Assembly: GCF_907164905.1 (NCBI RefSeq)
Contig: NZ_CAJRAF010000002.1
Span: forward strand, 930,001 to 994,000
Length of the DNA: 64,000 nucleotides
Reading direction: 5' to 3'
From: Dyadobacter sp. CECT 9275
GTDB taxonomy: Bacteria; Bacteroidota; Bacteroidia; Cytophagales; Spirosomataceae
Shown: positions 44,150-54,265 of the stretch, piece after piece
Layout: each line of letters begins with the position of its first letter
How positions within the stretch are numbered: position 1 is the first letter of the stretch
Position numbers and translations under genes: made by a program
The notes under the pieces: model-generated
The model's database searches: none
Told to the model about the DNA's origin: nothing
The model's input: only the letters and a program-made list of their open reading frames with translations

Positions 44150-45544
44150 TCATTTAAACATTTTTTCATAATGGACCGGCGAATCAAAAATCCCGCCGCT
44201 GGTTTCATAAAAATCTGGACCGAGCTCGAACACCCCTCTTTTTACATTTGCCCATGCGGCATCCGGCTTAGGCAGGTATTGGCGCATCTGGTCCCAATTC
44301 TTATAGTTCATATCTCCATTGGTTTCCAAAAGCCCCATGGATAACCCCGGAAAGGGGGTCAGTCGTGCTGCCAGGTTTTTTTGCCAGTCCACCAGGATGG
44401 GATTAACCGTGAGATCCGAACAGGCACATGGAATCTGATGTTCGTGGGCGATGGACGCAATTTTCAGGGAAAGGCTTAACGTTTTGGCCACCCCCTTCAG
44501 AATAATGCCACGGTAGCCGAGTTCAATACATTTCAAAGTACTTGCTTCATCATTTGCCCTTTCATCTGCTGCAATGCGTATGCCCAGGCCACCCACTTCT
44601 TCATCGTTGGTATCCGGCAGTGGTTCCTCAATGAAAAGAATATGTGAAAAAGCGCCAATTTTATGGGCATGGTCAATCAGTTTTTCCAGGGTTTCTCTTT
44701 TCTCATACCTACCGTTGGAATCCAGGGTATACAGAATCCTGCTGTCCGGGGTATGTCCGCTGGTTTTGTTTTTTAATGCCTCATGAATCTGAGCCAGCCG
44801 CACCTTGTCTTTTTCAAGCATTTCGGACTGGCTGCCTGGCTGCCCTGTTTTAATTTTTATAACAAAATATCCCTGCTCAACAGCCCGGACAATATCACTG
44901 ACGGGCATCCCATAGGAAACCTGGAACATCACGGCAACCTTTGGGTTTTTATGGGCCAGTGCGGGCTTGAATTTCTCCGGTATCATGGCATCATAGGTAT
45001 TAAATCCGTTTTCCCTGGCATATACCATCCATGCAGCGTTGTCCACGCTGATGAGGGAATTCAGAATAAAATTAATACTGACGCCCGGGTTATCGGTCAG
45101 CTGGCGGGCAACCGGAATCAACGCAGGAATGAGTTGTTCGGTCAATCTGACGGGGTTATCAAAAGGGATATCTTTGACCATCTGCAGTGCCCGTTGGGTT
45201 ACGGAATACATGAGGGCATTTCCGGCGGCCTCGGGGTATTGGGCAAACAGATCGGAATCACCGTAAAGCACACTTTGCGTACCGAGCCCTATCCCACTGT
45301 ACTGCCCGGTTGACAACTTGGAAATTGATTGCCAGAGCTCTGTAAGATATCCCCCTTTAAAACCAAAAGGACGTACCAGAGGCTCTCTTTCAAAATTCGA
45401 ATTAATGGAAGTAATTTTCAGCATACGATGTTTTTGCGAAGATAGCTCCGAAGGCTGATTTCCCAGACAAACCATCATAGCAGCCGCTCCGGATTTCTTC
45501 AGAAAATCTCTCCTGTCATATTTTTTTAACCCGATCCCGGACAT
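44150..45544 (-). CDS. enolase-superfamily protein (mandelate racemase/MLE-like), Tat-exported
   Basis: 464 residues. YDRRDFLKKSGAAAMMVCLG is a Tat signal, unusual for this family, which is normally cytoplasmic. The barrel shows the superfamily pattern: FVIKIKTGQPGS (Lys-x-Lys), LDSNGRYEK (first metal Asp), FIEEPLPDTND (second, Glu) and IAADERANDEAS (third, Asp/Glu). CACSDLTVNPILVDW follows. It probably abstracts a proton alpha to a carboxylate, as in dehydration of sugar acids. Location near SusCD and a ceramidase-like gene suggests glycoconjugate breakdown. Confidence 0.85.
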   Translation of the reverse strand: MSGIGLKKYDRRDFLKKSGAAAMMVCLGNQPSELSSQKHRMLKITSINSNFEREPLVRPFGFKGGYLTELWQSISKLSTGQYSGIGLGTQSVLYGDSDLFAQYPEAAGNALMYSVTQRALQMVKDIPFDNPVRLTEQLIPALIPVARQLTDNPGVSINFILNSLISVDNAAWMVYARENGFNTYDAMIPEKFKPALAHKNPKVAVMFQVSYGMPVSDIVRAVEQGYFVIKIKTGQPGSQSEMLEKDKVRLAQIHEALKNKTSGHTPDSRILYTLDSNGRYEKRETLEKLIDHAHKIGAFSHILFIEEPLPDTNDEEVGGLGIRIAADERANDEASTLKCIELGYRGIILKGVAKTLSLSLKIASIAHEHQIPCACSDLTVNPILVDWQKNLAARLTPFPGLSMGLLETNGDMNYKNWDQMRQYLPKPDAAWANVKRGVFELGPDFYETSGGIFDSPVHYEKMFK

Positions 45545-45640
45545 TTTTATCTTCCTGTTTTAGGATAAAGTCTTTTCATGCCCGAATATAACCACATCTT
45601 CACAGTCAAAAAATCATTTGAATTCATATCATGGAATTAA

Positions 45641-47089
45641 TCATTTTTCCAGCAATACATGGATGGCTTTCAGCAGGACCGGTTCAACTTCGGGGGCGAC
45701 GTTCGAAGCAAGCTCACTCACTTCGTAACCTCCTTTCTCATAAGCCATAGCAGTACCTATATAGCCGGGCCCCAGGTCACCATAGGCAGCCATCGCAACG
45801 AAAAGGTCGGGGCGGTGCGCTTTTGCCGCCAGCTGATACTCCACAAAAAGCTCGCCCGGCATATAAAGTATCCTTGCATTTTTAAGTTTAAGACAGCCTA
45901 TTTCAATTTTTTTACCACTTTGACTTCTCCTAAGCCAGGCCATTGTTCGTGCATTACCCCTGTTTTCCAATAAAAGCGCACGGTCCTTTTTCAGGTCTTC
46001 CTGCATTTTATACAAATGCTTAGCCGGTGGCAACGCAACTGGCTCTACCGTCCAGCCGATATCTCCGGCCGTCAGCGGTTGCCTTTTCGTGGATTCCCAG
46101 GCGCGCTTCATACCATCCGCAAGACGTTCAGCAAGTATCAAACGATTTCTCCTGGATCCATCATTGTACTTCCCTGCTGCAATGTTACCACCTGCGCCGT
46201 TAAAGTGAACATGGAGGGGATCCGGCTCCGCCAGCTGACGGTAAAAACGGGCAACACCGGGAAAATCGGGATTCACTACTCCGGTACGATAATAACTCTG
46301 GGGATGGGTGGCGTAGTAACTCAGTACGGCCACGGGCTTTTCGTTATTCCAAAAACTGACCATGGACAACTCGGGATCTATCAGTCCCTCGGGTTCGGCC
46401 CGGAGCACCGAATCCCTGGTCGTAGACATTCTTGTGACCCTCACCTTGCCATCCTTACCATAAATATTCCGGTTGGAGGCCACCTTGTACACCTGTGCCT
46501 TACCCAATCCGATATGAGTGACAGGCTCTGATTTTACAAGAGAGGCTTTTACTGCCGCTGTCAGATTCCTGAGGGCCTCTCTGGGAAATACTCCGTCGAA
46601 GTTGGTAGGACGAATTTCTGCGGGATCTATGCCGGCTTCAATGAGGATCAGCTCCGCACCAGCATCGTAACGCGGAGCATCATGCTGGTGTAAAACATGG
46701 ACGGCCACGCGTTGCGGAATGGTACCGGCAGCTACTGCCAAAGCATTTTTAAACTGATCCATCCCCTCGTTTCCAATTTCCAGCCAGTCCACCGCACAGA
46801 GTACAACAGGTTGTCCGGCACCGAGTAAGACGATCCCTCTGGCCCGAAGCCCCAGATCCCATTTATTGATTTCAATGTCATAGGCAAGCGGGCTGCCTAC
46901 CGGCGGGGTTACATCCACATCAAATACGGATAACCTGAGGGTATCCATAGTATGAGAAAAGTGGTTTGACTTCGCTTTCACCCAGCCTGTCGGCGCCAGC
47001 AGCGTTAAAACAAACAAAAATGTGGTTGTGAATATAGTACCTGGCCAGCCGAAAGAGGAGGCCCTGGAGTTCAACAAGGTTTTACGCAT
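45641..47089 (-). CDS. neutral/alkaline ceramidase-like hydrolase, copy B
   Basis: 482 residues; signal region about residues 15-40 (GTIFTTTFLFVLTLLAPTGW). LRLSVFDVDVTPPVGSPLAY is the family start, VHVLHQHDAPRYDAGAE contains the zinc-binding His pair in a variant form (HQH in place of HTHTG), and HVHFNGAGGNIAAGKYNDGS matches the central block. Compared with copy A (3278-4630) it has a different histidine context, so substrates may differ. It is separated from SusD by 140 nt with a terminator and from the enolase-family gene by 96 nt. Confidence 0.82.
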   Translation of the reverse strand: MRKTLLNSRASSFGWPGTIFTTTFLFVLTLLAPTGWVKAKSNHFSHTMDTLRLSVFDVDVTPPVGSPLAYDIEINKWDLGLRARGIVLLGAGQPVVLCAVDWLEIGNEGMDQFKNALAVAAGTIPQRVAVHVLHQHDAPRYDAGAELILIEAGIDPAEIRPTNFDGVFPREALRNLTAAVKASLVKSEPVTHIGLGKAQVYKVASNRNIYGKDGKVRVTRMSTTRDSVLRAEPEGLIDPELSMVSFWNNEKPVAVLSYYATHPQSYYRTGVVNPDFPGVARFYRQLAEPDPLHVHFNGAGGNIAAGKYNDGSRRNRLILAERLADGMKRAWESTKRQPLTAGDIGWTVEPVALPPAKHLYKMQEDLKKDRALLLENRGNARTMAWLRRSQSGKKIEIGCLKLKNARILYMPGELFVEYQLAAKAHRPDLFVAMAAYGDLGPGYIGTAMAYEKGGYEVSELASNVAPEVEPVLLKAIHVLLEK

Positions 47090-47164
47090 GATACTCGGTT
47101 AGTTAACTGAAACATCCGGATGGTTATGTTTAAACTTAAAATATCAAAAGGCAAAAGATATAGC

Positions 47165-47210
47165 TAAAAAACACAGGTTAATGCAACCACCTCCGCAGCT
47201 GCATTAACCT
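47165..47210 (-). terminator. terminator of the SusC-SusD operon
   Basis: AGGTTAATGCA (47175-47185) and TGCATTAACCT (47200-47210) pair perfectly over 11 bp. Read on the minus strand, the hairpin is followed by GTGTTTTTTAG. It starts 20 nt after the SusD stop. Confidence 0.8.
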
Positions 47211-47229
47211 AAACATAACTTACTGATGA

Positions 47230-48879
47230 TCAATAATTAGGATTCTGTTTCAGTTTGGCGTTCTTATCTATCACCACTTGCGGAATGGGCAGAAAATAAT
47301 TCTTGCTGGCAGAAAACAACCGCCCGCCGTTGGGTGCTTCAATAACTGAATACACCTTTTTACCGCCTTCTTTTACAATCCGCATGGCATGAAAAGATCC
47401 GTTTAATGTTTTTTCCGCCATTTTGAGCCTTAACAAATCCGGCCATCGCTTTTCCTCAAACGCCAGCTCAACCCTTCTTTCCTGCTGAATCCATACCCGC
47501 ATCTCAGCCTGCGTGAGTCCCTCTTTAAGAGCAGGCAACCCCGACCTCGCCCTCACTTTATTAACCGCCTCATAGACCGACTTATCCGGACCTGTTGCTT
47601 CGTTGGCGGCTTCGGCATAACTCAAAAGGACTTCGGCATAACGGAAAATAACAAAATGAGCACTGCTAAGCTTCTGATCCCCGATCGGGAACTCAAACCT
47701 GGGGTTCAATCCTTTTCGCAGGTAGTATCCAGTATTGGTGGCTTCGTTGGCACTGGACAAATCCAGGGTATTTTTTGAGTTGGACCCGATCCACATTTCC
47801 ATTTCGTATCCCAGCCAGGTACATCCGTCATAGATAATAGATTCATAAAATCTTTTCTCACGGTTCCGATACGGATTTTGGGGATCATATCCGGAGGCCG
47901 GATCTGTGATGGGGAGACCGTTCGCCATATAATAGGAGTCAACAATTTCCTGTGTCGGGTTGGGTGCGCTCCATGCCCGCTGTGTCCCCCCCACAAACCA
48001 GGCACCATGGAGGCCCTCCTTGCTGCTGCCCAGCGCAGTACCTCCCAGGTAAGCCTTATCGAAAATAACTTCGGCATTGTTATTGTTTTCCTCGTAAAAC
48101 AATGTTTCCAGGTTAGGGAAAAGACTATAAACATTGAGGTCCATCACCTGTTTATTGGTTGCCGCAGCAGCAGCCCACAATGCCTTATCGTTCTGCGGGT
48201 TATTCAGTGGGCTTGCCTGAAAAAGTTCACACCAGCCTTTCAGCGTCAGTGCAGCACCCTTGCCTACCCTTCCCGCTTCCGGGCTCGCTGGCAGATCACT
48301 GACAATGGCCGCGCATTCATCGGTAATGTACTTAAAGGTTTCCTGGGAAGTACTCCGTTCCCTGAAAATCTCATCGCCCTGCTCGGCACGGTTCAATACA
48401 TCGGATATAAGAGGTACCCCACCATACCGGACCCAGAGCACCTGATAAAAGTAGGCACGTAAAAAACGCGCTTCACCAATCCTTTGCTTCTTCCAGGCTT
48501 CAGGAAGCGATGATGCAACAACCTTCTCGATAAACAAATTACATTTTCTGATTTTAGCGTAGTTGGTGGTCCACTCGTCCCTTACCGAGCCCGGGGTATA
48601 ACTGGACTTGGCATAGGTTGTAAAAGTATACCCGGAAGACGAGCCCCGCATGGTGTTATCCGAAAGACTTTCGTCCGGATCGTTCGTCGTAAATGGTCCC
48701 AGCAGACTTCCGTAGATATCATTGAGAAACATGTCCGCGTTGCCTGTCGACTCCCATGCATTGTTATCAGAAACCTGGTCCGTTGGTGTGACATCCAGAT
48801 AATTGTCACACGCTGTGAGCAGTATGATACAAAGCACTGTTACAATTTTTGTATACAAATGGTTGGTTATTGCTCCCAT
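47230..48879 (-). CDS. RagB/SusD family nutrient-binding lipoprotein
   Basis: 549 residues. Lipoprotein signal with LTAC (Cys24) followed by DNYLDVTPTDQVSDNNAW, the family start. ARFLRAYFYQVLWVRYGGVPL is the classical SusD helix, and the C-terminal VFRYAEVLLSYAEAANE-like segment (here FVIFRYAEVLLSYAEAANEA) and RVELAFEEKRWPDLLRLK are all present. SusD forms the lid over a SusC porin and captures glycans or peptides at the cell surface. It starts 27 nt after the SusC stop and belongs to the same transcript, ended by the hairpin at 47175-47210. Confidence 0.95.
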   Translation of the reverse strand: MGAITNHLYTKIVTVLCIILLTACDNYLDVTPTDQVSDNNAWESTGNADMFLNDIYGSLLGPFTTNDPDESLSDNTMRGSSSGYTFTTYAKSSYTPGSVRDEWTTNYAKIRKCNLFIEKVVASSLPEAWKKQRIGEARFLRAYFYQVLWVRYGGVPLISDVLNRAEQGDEIFRERSTSQETFKYITDECAAIVSDLPASPEAGRVGKGAALTLKGWCELFQASPLNNPQNDKALWAAAAATNKQVMDLNVYSLFPNLETLFYEENNNNAEVIFDKAYLGGTALGSSKEGLHGAWFVGGTQRAWSAPNPTQEIVDSYYMANGLPITDPASGYDPQNPYRNREKRFYESIIYDGCTWLGYEMEMWIGSNSKNTLDLSSANEATNTGYYLRKGLNPRFEFPIGDQKLSSAHFVIFRYAEVLLSYAEAANEATGPDKSVYEAVNKVRARSGLPALKEGLTQAEMRVWIQQERRVELAFEEKRWPDLLRLKMAEKTLNGSFHAMRIVKEGGKKVYSVIEAPNGGRLFSASKNYFLPIPQVVIDKNAKLKQNPNY

Positions 48880-48906
48880 AACTATTGATATTTTTATCTG
48901 TATAAA

Positions 48907-51900
48907 TTAGAATGTAATGTTCAAACCCAATGAAATAACTCTTTGCTGAGGATAGTTAAGTCCCGAGCTCACAATATTTTCGGGATCATAGTTAACAATC
49001 TTTGTCCAGGTGAGGATGTTCTGCCCTGAAACAAAAACCCGGACATTCTGAAACTTCACCTTTTCAAGGATCACAGCGGGCAGCGAATAAGACAACATGG
49101 CACTTTTCAACCTCAGGTAGCTGGAATTATTCATCCAGAAAGAGGAAGTTTGCGTATTGTTGGTAGTCGGGGCGCTGGTGATCCGGGGGTTTTTCGCATT
49201 GGTATTTTCAGGCGTCCAGTAATCCAGGTTTTCCTTCACAGGGACTGTTCCGCCATAAAAAGCCCAGGCAGCGTATAGGCTGGTATAAAAATTGGTTTTG
49301 GCAGCACCTTGAAAAAGCAGATCGAGGGTTATCCCTTTGAACTTCACAGAAGGCATCACACCATAAATAATCTGCGGAACATCCGAATGCCCGATCACCG
49401 TTTCATCATCGGTAGTGATTTTACCATCGTTGTTCATATCAGCATATCGGATATCCCCTGGCTGAACTTTACCCCAGGGCTGTACGGCTATACCTTCCTT
49501 AAGAGCACCTGTTGAGGTAAAATCATCCACCTGGAAAAAGCCGAGTGATTTGTATCCGAACTGGGTCCCCAACGGCCTGTTGGTTCTTCTTCTATTCTCA
49601 TTGTTATAGGTTGAAGCGGTTTCAAATACCCTGAGAAGAGAGTTCTTTGCATAAGTAAAATTACCCGTCAGGGATACCTGCAGGTCCTTTGTCAGACTAT
49701 GTGTGGTGCTGACGGACAGGTCAATTCCGTTATTTTTCATTACACCCGCATTGACCTGGCTCAGCCCTATCCCGTATTCAGCAGGCACGGTTACGTCAGG
49801 ATTGGTAAGCATATTGGATCTTTTTTCAAAAAAGTAATCCGCTTCAACGGTCATTTTACCCTTCCATAGTGTTGCTTCAATACCAATATCGGTTTTCTTT
49901 GCCCGTTCCCAGGTGATATTCGGATTGGGTTCCGTACGTTCCCTGGTGCCCTGAACTGCCTTGTTGCCTAACACATACGCAGGTCCGTAAACACCGTAGG
50001 TGCTCAGATATTGAAACGCGCTTCCCGCCAAAGCACCAACTTCTCCGTAAGACGCTCTTACTTTCAGGTTATTGATCCAGTTGAAATTTTCCCTGATGAA
50101 ATTTTCCTCGGATAATCGCCAGCCCACAGAAAACGCAGGAAAAAACCCGAACTTTTTACCTGGGGCAAAATAATAACTGCCATCATACCGGCCACTGGCT
50201 TCGAAGAGGTACTTGCCGTCATAATCGTACTGCGCACGATAAACAAGGCCAACCTGACGGGCCTTGCTGGAACTGCCGGTATTGGAAATATCGGCCTGGT
50301 TTGAACTACCCAGATCGAGTTCATCAATACCCAACCCGAAGTTTTTACGGGTTGCACCAAAAGAAAGCAGGTCGTTTCCTTTGGACTCAAAAAGCGCCAG
50401 CAGCCCTATGCCATGTTTTTTAAACGAGCGGTTGTAATTGATACTGCCCTGAAATGTCAGCTGTGAGGCACGGCTGTAACTTTCCGTTAACTCCGCCGCT
50501 GATCTTTCGGCATACGAAACGGTGTATTGCTTGGTAGTGCTGTTCAGTGACCACACCGGTATCGGTTTCAGCCAGTTTTTGTTGAACGTATGGGTTGGGT
50601 CAAAGGCAACGGCACCCTTTAATTTCAGCCCTGGAACGAAAGAAATATCCTGGTCCACAGATAACTGCGAGTATATCTGCGAGGTGTTTGTTTTGCGGTA
50701 ACCGTCACTGTGGATCAGCCCCGCCAGCAGGTTCCCATCCAATCCGTTGGAATAAACCTGCGTCCAGGATGGCTGGGCGTTTGTAATGGTAATGAACATC
50801 CTGTCTGTAGTAGCCGAGGGGTAATGGTTATTTTGCTCTCTTCCTTTGAGGCCGAGTGATACTTTTGTCGTTTTGGTAACCTGCGCATCCAGGTTAAAGT
50901 TAAGGTTGAAACGATGCTGGAAGGTTGCACCAAAAAGCCCGCCTTCATACTGATATCCCAGGCTGCCGTAATAGGTAACTTTGTCGGTACCACCAGACAC
51001 CTCTATGTTGTGGCTGGTAAGCGGCGCATTTTTATTGACCAGGTCCCAGGGACTGTTGTTGGGATAATTGTCCGGGTCGGAGCCATCCTTATATTTCTGA
51101 AGTTCAGCTTCGGAGTATTTCGCAGGAAGGCCTTCGTTTTTTGAAGCCGCGTTAACCAGGGAAGCATATTCAAAGGAATTTGGATATTTGGTCAAAACGG
51201 TTGGGTTCTGAAAACCGATATATCCGTTGTATGACATAGTTGGGGCTCCGGTTTTCCCTCTTTTAGTGGTAACCAAAATTACCCCGTTAGCTCCTGCCAC
51301 ACCGTAGGGAGACACGGCCGCGGCATCTTTCAGCACTGTAATACTTTCAATGGAATTAGGATCCAGATCCTGAAATGACCTTGGAATGTTGTCAACTACA
51401 AGCAGGGGTTGGTTGTTCCCTGTGGTTGCTATCCCTCTGATATAAATGCTGGAAGCATCCCTGCCCGGTTCTCCCGAACCCTGCCGGAAGATCACCCCCG
51501 GCACCCTGCCACCCAGCCCGTTGCTCAGGTTCGCAATGGGTGTTGAAGCAATTTCATCCCCCTTTAAGGTAGAAACCGCAGCTGTTACGGATGTCTTCTT
51601 TTGCGTTCCATAACCTACCACCACCAACTCATCGAGTGCTTTAGTATCCGCCTTCAGTACAATTTCCAGCACAGAACGGGTACCGACGGGTACCTCCTGG
51701 CTCACGTACCCTACAAATGAAAACACAAGTACGGCTGCCGGGTCGGCCACCTCAAGAGAAAACGCTCCCTGATTATCCGTCGTAGTTCCCTGGTGCGTTC
51801 CCTTGATCAGAATACTTACGCCGGGCAACCCCTCTCCTTTTTCGTCAATCACCCTGCCGGTAAGTACCGGCAGGGCCTCTTTTTCCTGAACCTGGCCAGT

Positions 51901-52335
51901 CTTTTCCGAAGGGACGGAAGACCTTTTCGTTTCTTTAACCGGATAGATAATGACGCTTTTATCCAGTTGCCGGTAGGTCAGTGAGGTTTCCCGCAGTCCC
52001 AGATCCAGCAATTCTTTAACCGAATAAGAAGCCTTTGGCAGGCTGACATGAAACATACTAACCTCCCGCTCATTGTACGCAAACCGCAGGCTCGACTGCT
52101 TTTCAATTTTACTGAAAAGCGATTTTAGCTTCTCGTTCCGGAGTTCCACTGTAACCCGGACTTCCTCCAGCTTCTGACTGTGAGCTGTACCAGCCCATAA
52201 TGCCTGAGCGCTGTAAAGCGCACAAAAGATGTAAAAAAAACTTACCCTCATCACAAATTGCAAAGTAGGTTGATGGAAAAGAAGGAACATACTCCTTCTT
52301 CCGGGACCCTTAGGTTCCGTAATGAATAAATTCAT
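48907..52335 (-). CDS. SusC/RagA family TonB-linked outer membrane protein with STN domain
   Basis: 1142 residues from the ATG at 52335; the frame extends to 52401 but that part is not signal-like. After a signal region, a STN domain (VTVELRNEKLKSLFSKIEKQ) marks it as a transducer that talks to a FecR anti-sigma factor. A carboxypeptidase-like beta domain follows (LTGRVIDEKGEGLPGVSILI), then the TonB-plug (DELVVVGYGTQKKTSVTAAV, LLVVDNIPRSFQDLDPNSIE) and a C-terminal beta barrel. It imports a ligand captured by SusD using TonB energy. FecR and ECF sigma genes directly upstream in the same direction complete a trans-envelope signalling set. Confidence 0.95.
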   Translation of the reverse strand: MNLFITEPKGPGRRSMFLLFHQPTLQFVMRVSFFYIFCALYSAQALWAGTAHSQKLEEVRVTVELRNEKLKSLFSKIEKQSSLRFAYNEREVSMFHVSLPKASYSVKELLDLGLRETSLTYRQLDKSVIIYPVKETKRSSVPSEKTGQVQEKEALPVLTGRVIDEKGEGLPGVSILIKGTHQGTTTDNQGAFSLEVADPAAVLVFSFVGYVSQEVPVGTRSVLEIVLKADTKALDELVVVGYGTQKKTSVTAAVSTLKGDEIASTPIANLSNGLGGRVPGVIFRQGSGEPGRDASSIYIRGIATTGNNQPLLVVDNIPRSFQDLDPNSIESITVLKDAAAVSPYGVAGANGVILVTTKRGKTGAPTMSYNGYIGFQNPTVLTKYPNSFEYASLVNAASKNEGLPAKYSEAELQKYKDGSDPDNYPNNSPWDLVNKNAPLTSHNIEVSGGTDKVTYYGSLGYQYEGGLFGATFQHRFNLNFNLDAQVTKTTKVSLGLKGREQNNHYPSATTDRMFITITNAQPSWTQVYSNGLDGNLLAGLIHSDGYRKTNTSQIYSQLSVDQDISFVPGLKLKGAVAFDPTHTFNKNWLKPIPVWSLNSTTKQYTVSYAERSAAELTESYSRASQLTFQGSINYNRSFKKHGIGLLALFESKGNDLLSFGATRKNFGLGIDELDLGSSNQADISNTGSSSKARQVGLVYRAQYDYDGKYLFEASGRYDGSYYFAPGKKFGFFPAFSVGWRLSEENFIRENFNWINNLKVRASYGEVGALAGSAFQYLSTYGVYGPAYVLGNKAVQGTRERTEPNPNITWERAKKTDIGIEATLWKGKMTVEADYFFEKRSNMLTNPDVTVPAEYGIGLSQVNAGVMKNNGIDLSVSTTHSLTKDLQVSLTGNFTYAKNSLLRVFETASTYNNENRRRTNRPLGTQFGYKSLGFFQVDDFTSTGALKEGIAVQPWGKVQPGDIRYADMNNDGKITTDDETVIGHSDVPQIIYGVMPSVKFKGITLDLLFQGAAKTNFYTSLYAAWAFYGGTVPVKENLDYWTPENTNAKNPRITSAPTTNNTQTSSFWMNNSSYLRLKSAMLSYSLPAVILEKVKFQNVRVFVSGQNILTWTKIVNYDPENIVSSGLNYPQQRVISLGLNITF

Positions 52336-52507
52336 AACTTGTAAAGTTTTTTGGGTTAGACCATAATTTAAAAAACACCTATCGAACCATCCGGGCTCCA
52401 TCCGGATGGTTTTGACATATTCATAAAACTTCCTTAAACAAGCCAGGGAAAACCCTAACGATCATGTATATACTTTTCCATATTTAAAGGTTTATCTTGT
52501 ACATAAA

Positions 52508-53554
52508 TTATTTGCATTGTTCCCCGCCCGTTAGGATAATATCGCCCCCGGGCTCGACCGAATAGCTGAGCTGGTTCACAGCACTGATGACCTGCAGTAC
52601 ATGATCCAGTTCTTCATTATTAAAGAATGTTGCGGTAATGTGGCAGTCAGTCAGGGCCTTGTTCTGTAAAGTGAACTTCACTCCGAATTTTTGAGACATC
52701 ATTTGAATGGCCTCATGCATAGTAACATTGTCCATGACCAGAAACTTATCCTTCCATTCGGTTACGGTTTCAGCCTTAATACTCGTTTTCACAAAATCAC
52801 TGGTGTTGGTATTCACAACGAGTTGTTCATCAGGTGCCAACATTTCATAGGTTTTGTGATCATCACCCACCTTCACTTTTCCTCTGGTGACGGTTACCTT
52901 AATTTCAGATTCATTGGAAAAAGAACGAATGTTAAAAGCAGTTCCCAGTACGGTGGTCAGGAACTTCCCGGTTTTTACACGAAATGGCTTTGCAGCATCG
53001 TGTTTTACATCAAAAAACCCCTCCCCGTTAAGCCACACTTCTCTGTTTTCTGCTCCGAAATCGGCTGGGCTATAGGACAATTCGCTTCCCTGGTTAAGCA
53101 AAACAGTACTTCCGTCTGGCAACTTCACAAGCTGAGTATCCGAATATTTAGCCATAGATTTAGTCTGCGGAGAATTGCTGAAACCCTGAGAATCTGCAAC
53201 AACTCCTTCACTCGCACCGGATTTTCTGAAAAACAGCCAGCCGTAGAAAAGTATGCCAGACACCGCTGCGGCAGCGGCAATTATCCTCCACACCGGCCTT
53301 TTCCTGGCATCTGTATTGCTAAACAGCCTGGGTTGAATTTTTTCCCTGATTTTTCCAGAATAAATTTTATCCATCATCAGTTTCTCATCCATTTCGGATG
53401 GTATCTGCAATTCAGCCTGCAACGCTTCAGAGAGTTCATGGTCCAGTAAATGATCATATTGTTTTGATTGCACGAGATTGAAAAACTCTTCCAACTCCTG
53501 AGGTGTAGCAACCTGGTCAATATAGCGTTGTAACAGATAAGAAAATTTGTCCAT
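52508..53554 (-). CDS. FecR family anti-sigma factor
   Basis: 348 residues. N-terminal cytoplasmic helical region (about 1-80), one membrane helix (IIAAAAAVSGILFYGWLFF), then the FecR domain with TQLVKLPDGSTVLLNQGSEL, REVWLNGEGFFDV and FRVKTGKFLTTVLGTAFNI, plus a C-terminal STN-interacting segment (AIQMMSQKFGVKFTL). It holds the cognate ECF sigma factor inactive until the SusC transducer is ligand-bound. It lies between the sigma gene (144-nt gap) and SusC (172-nt gap). Confidence 0.95.
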   Translation of the reverse strand: MDKFSYLLQRYIDQVATPQELEEFFNLVQSKQYDHLLDHELSEALQAELQIPSEMDEKLMMDKIYSGKIREKIQPRLFSNTDARKRPVWRIIAAAAAVSGILFYGWLFFRKSGASEGVVADSQGFSNSPQTKSMAKYSDTQLVKLPDGSTVLLNQGSELSYSPADFGAENREVWLNGEGFFDVKHDAAKPFRVKTGKFLTTVLGTAFNIRSFSNESEIKVTVTRGKVKVGDDHKTYEMLAPDEQLVVNTNTSDFVKTSIKAETVTEWKDKFLVMDNVTMHEAIQMMSQKFGVKFTLQNKALTDCHITATFFNNEELDHVLQVISAVNQLSYSVEPGGDIILTGGEQCK

Positions 53555-53698
53555 GAAAGAATATTATTCTGACCATTTTTAAAAAATCAATATTTTAAGC
53601 AAGTCTCCAGCACTTTTATCATGATTTTATACTCAAGAGTCAAAAAGGCACCCGAACAACTAGTCGGCACAAACTTTTTTTTAATATTCCCGAAATTT

Positions 53699-54265
53699 TC
53701 AGAGAAAAGAGGCAATGACGGAGATCAGCCCAGCAATATGATGCTGCAGATGTTTACGGATGGACTTAAGGGCCGCAGTCATGTGATTGCTTACGGTGTA
53801 GGGAGAAATATTCAGAATCCTTGCAATATCTATATGCCCCAGTCCTTTAACTTTACCCAGCTCAAATATTTGCTTTTGCTGAGGAGGCAGCTTTTGCACC
53901 GCCTGATGGAGCAGTAACTGGTATTCGTCGACCGTGTCATTTCCCCATAGCTCCGCTCTTTCTGAAAATTCCCGATGGGTATGCGATTTCTCTGCAAGAT
54001 CTCTCAGGTATTTAAGGCAGATATTTTTTGTAATGGAGAAAAGATATGCCCGGAAGGACTGTATTCTGACTATTTCAGATCGTTTCAGCCAAATGGTCAG
54101 GAATGTTTCCTGTACCACATCTTCCGCCAGCTCGGCCGACTGAAGATATCGCTTCGAAACACGAAAAATCCCCGCGGAATAATAATCGTAAACAACCCTA
54201 AAGGCACTTTCATTGCCTAATGAAATCTCAAACAGCAGTTCTGCTTCGTTATCCAGGGATCTCAA
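53699..54265 (-). CDS. ECF RNA polymerase sigma-70 factor
   Basis: 188 residues from a TTG at 54265. A TGA ends the frame two codons upstream and there is no in-frame ATG before the conserved region 2, so TTG is the probable start. Region 2 is seen in AFRVVYDYYSAGIFRVSKRY and AEDVVQETFLTIWLKR; region 4 in LPPQQKQIFELGKVKGLGHI and ISPYTVSNHMTAALKSIR. Together with FecR and SusC/SusD it forms a ligand-responsive switch for the downstream operon. Family typical of Bacteroidota (RagB/SusD-linked ECF). Confidence 0.93.
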   Translation of the reverse strand: MRSLDNEAELLFEISLGNESAFRVVYDYYSAGIFRVSKRYLQSAELAEDVVQETFLTIWLKRSEIVRIQSFRAYLFSITKNICLKYLRDLAEKSHTHREFSERAELWGNDTVDEYQLLLHQAVQKLPPQQKQIFELGKVKGLGHIDIARILNISPYTVSNHMTAALKSIRKHLQHHIAGLISVIASFL

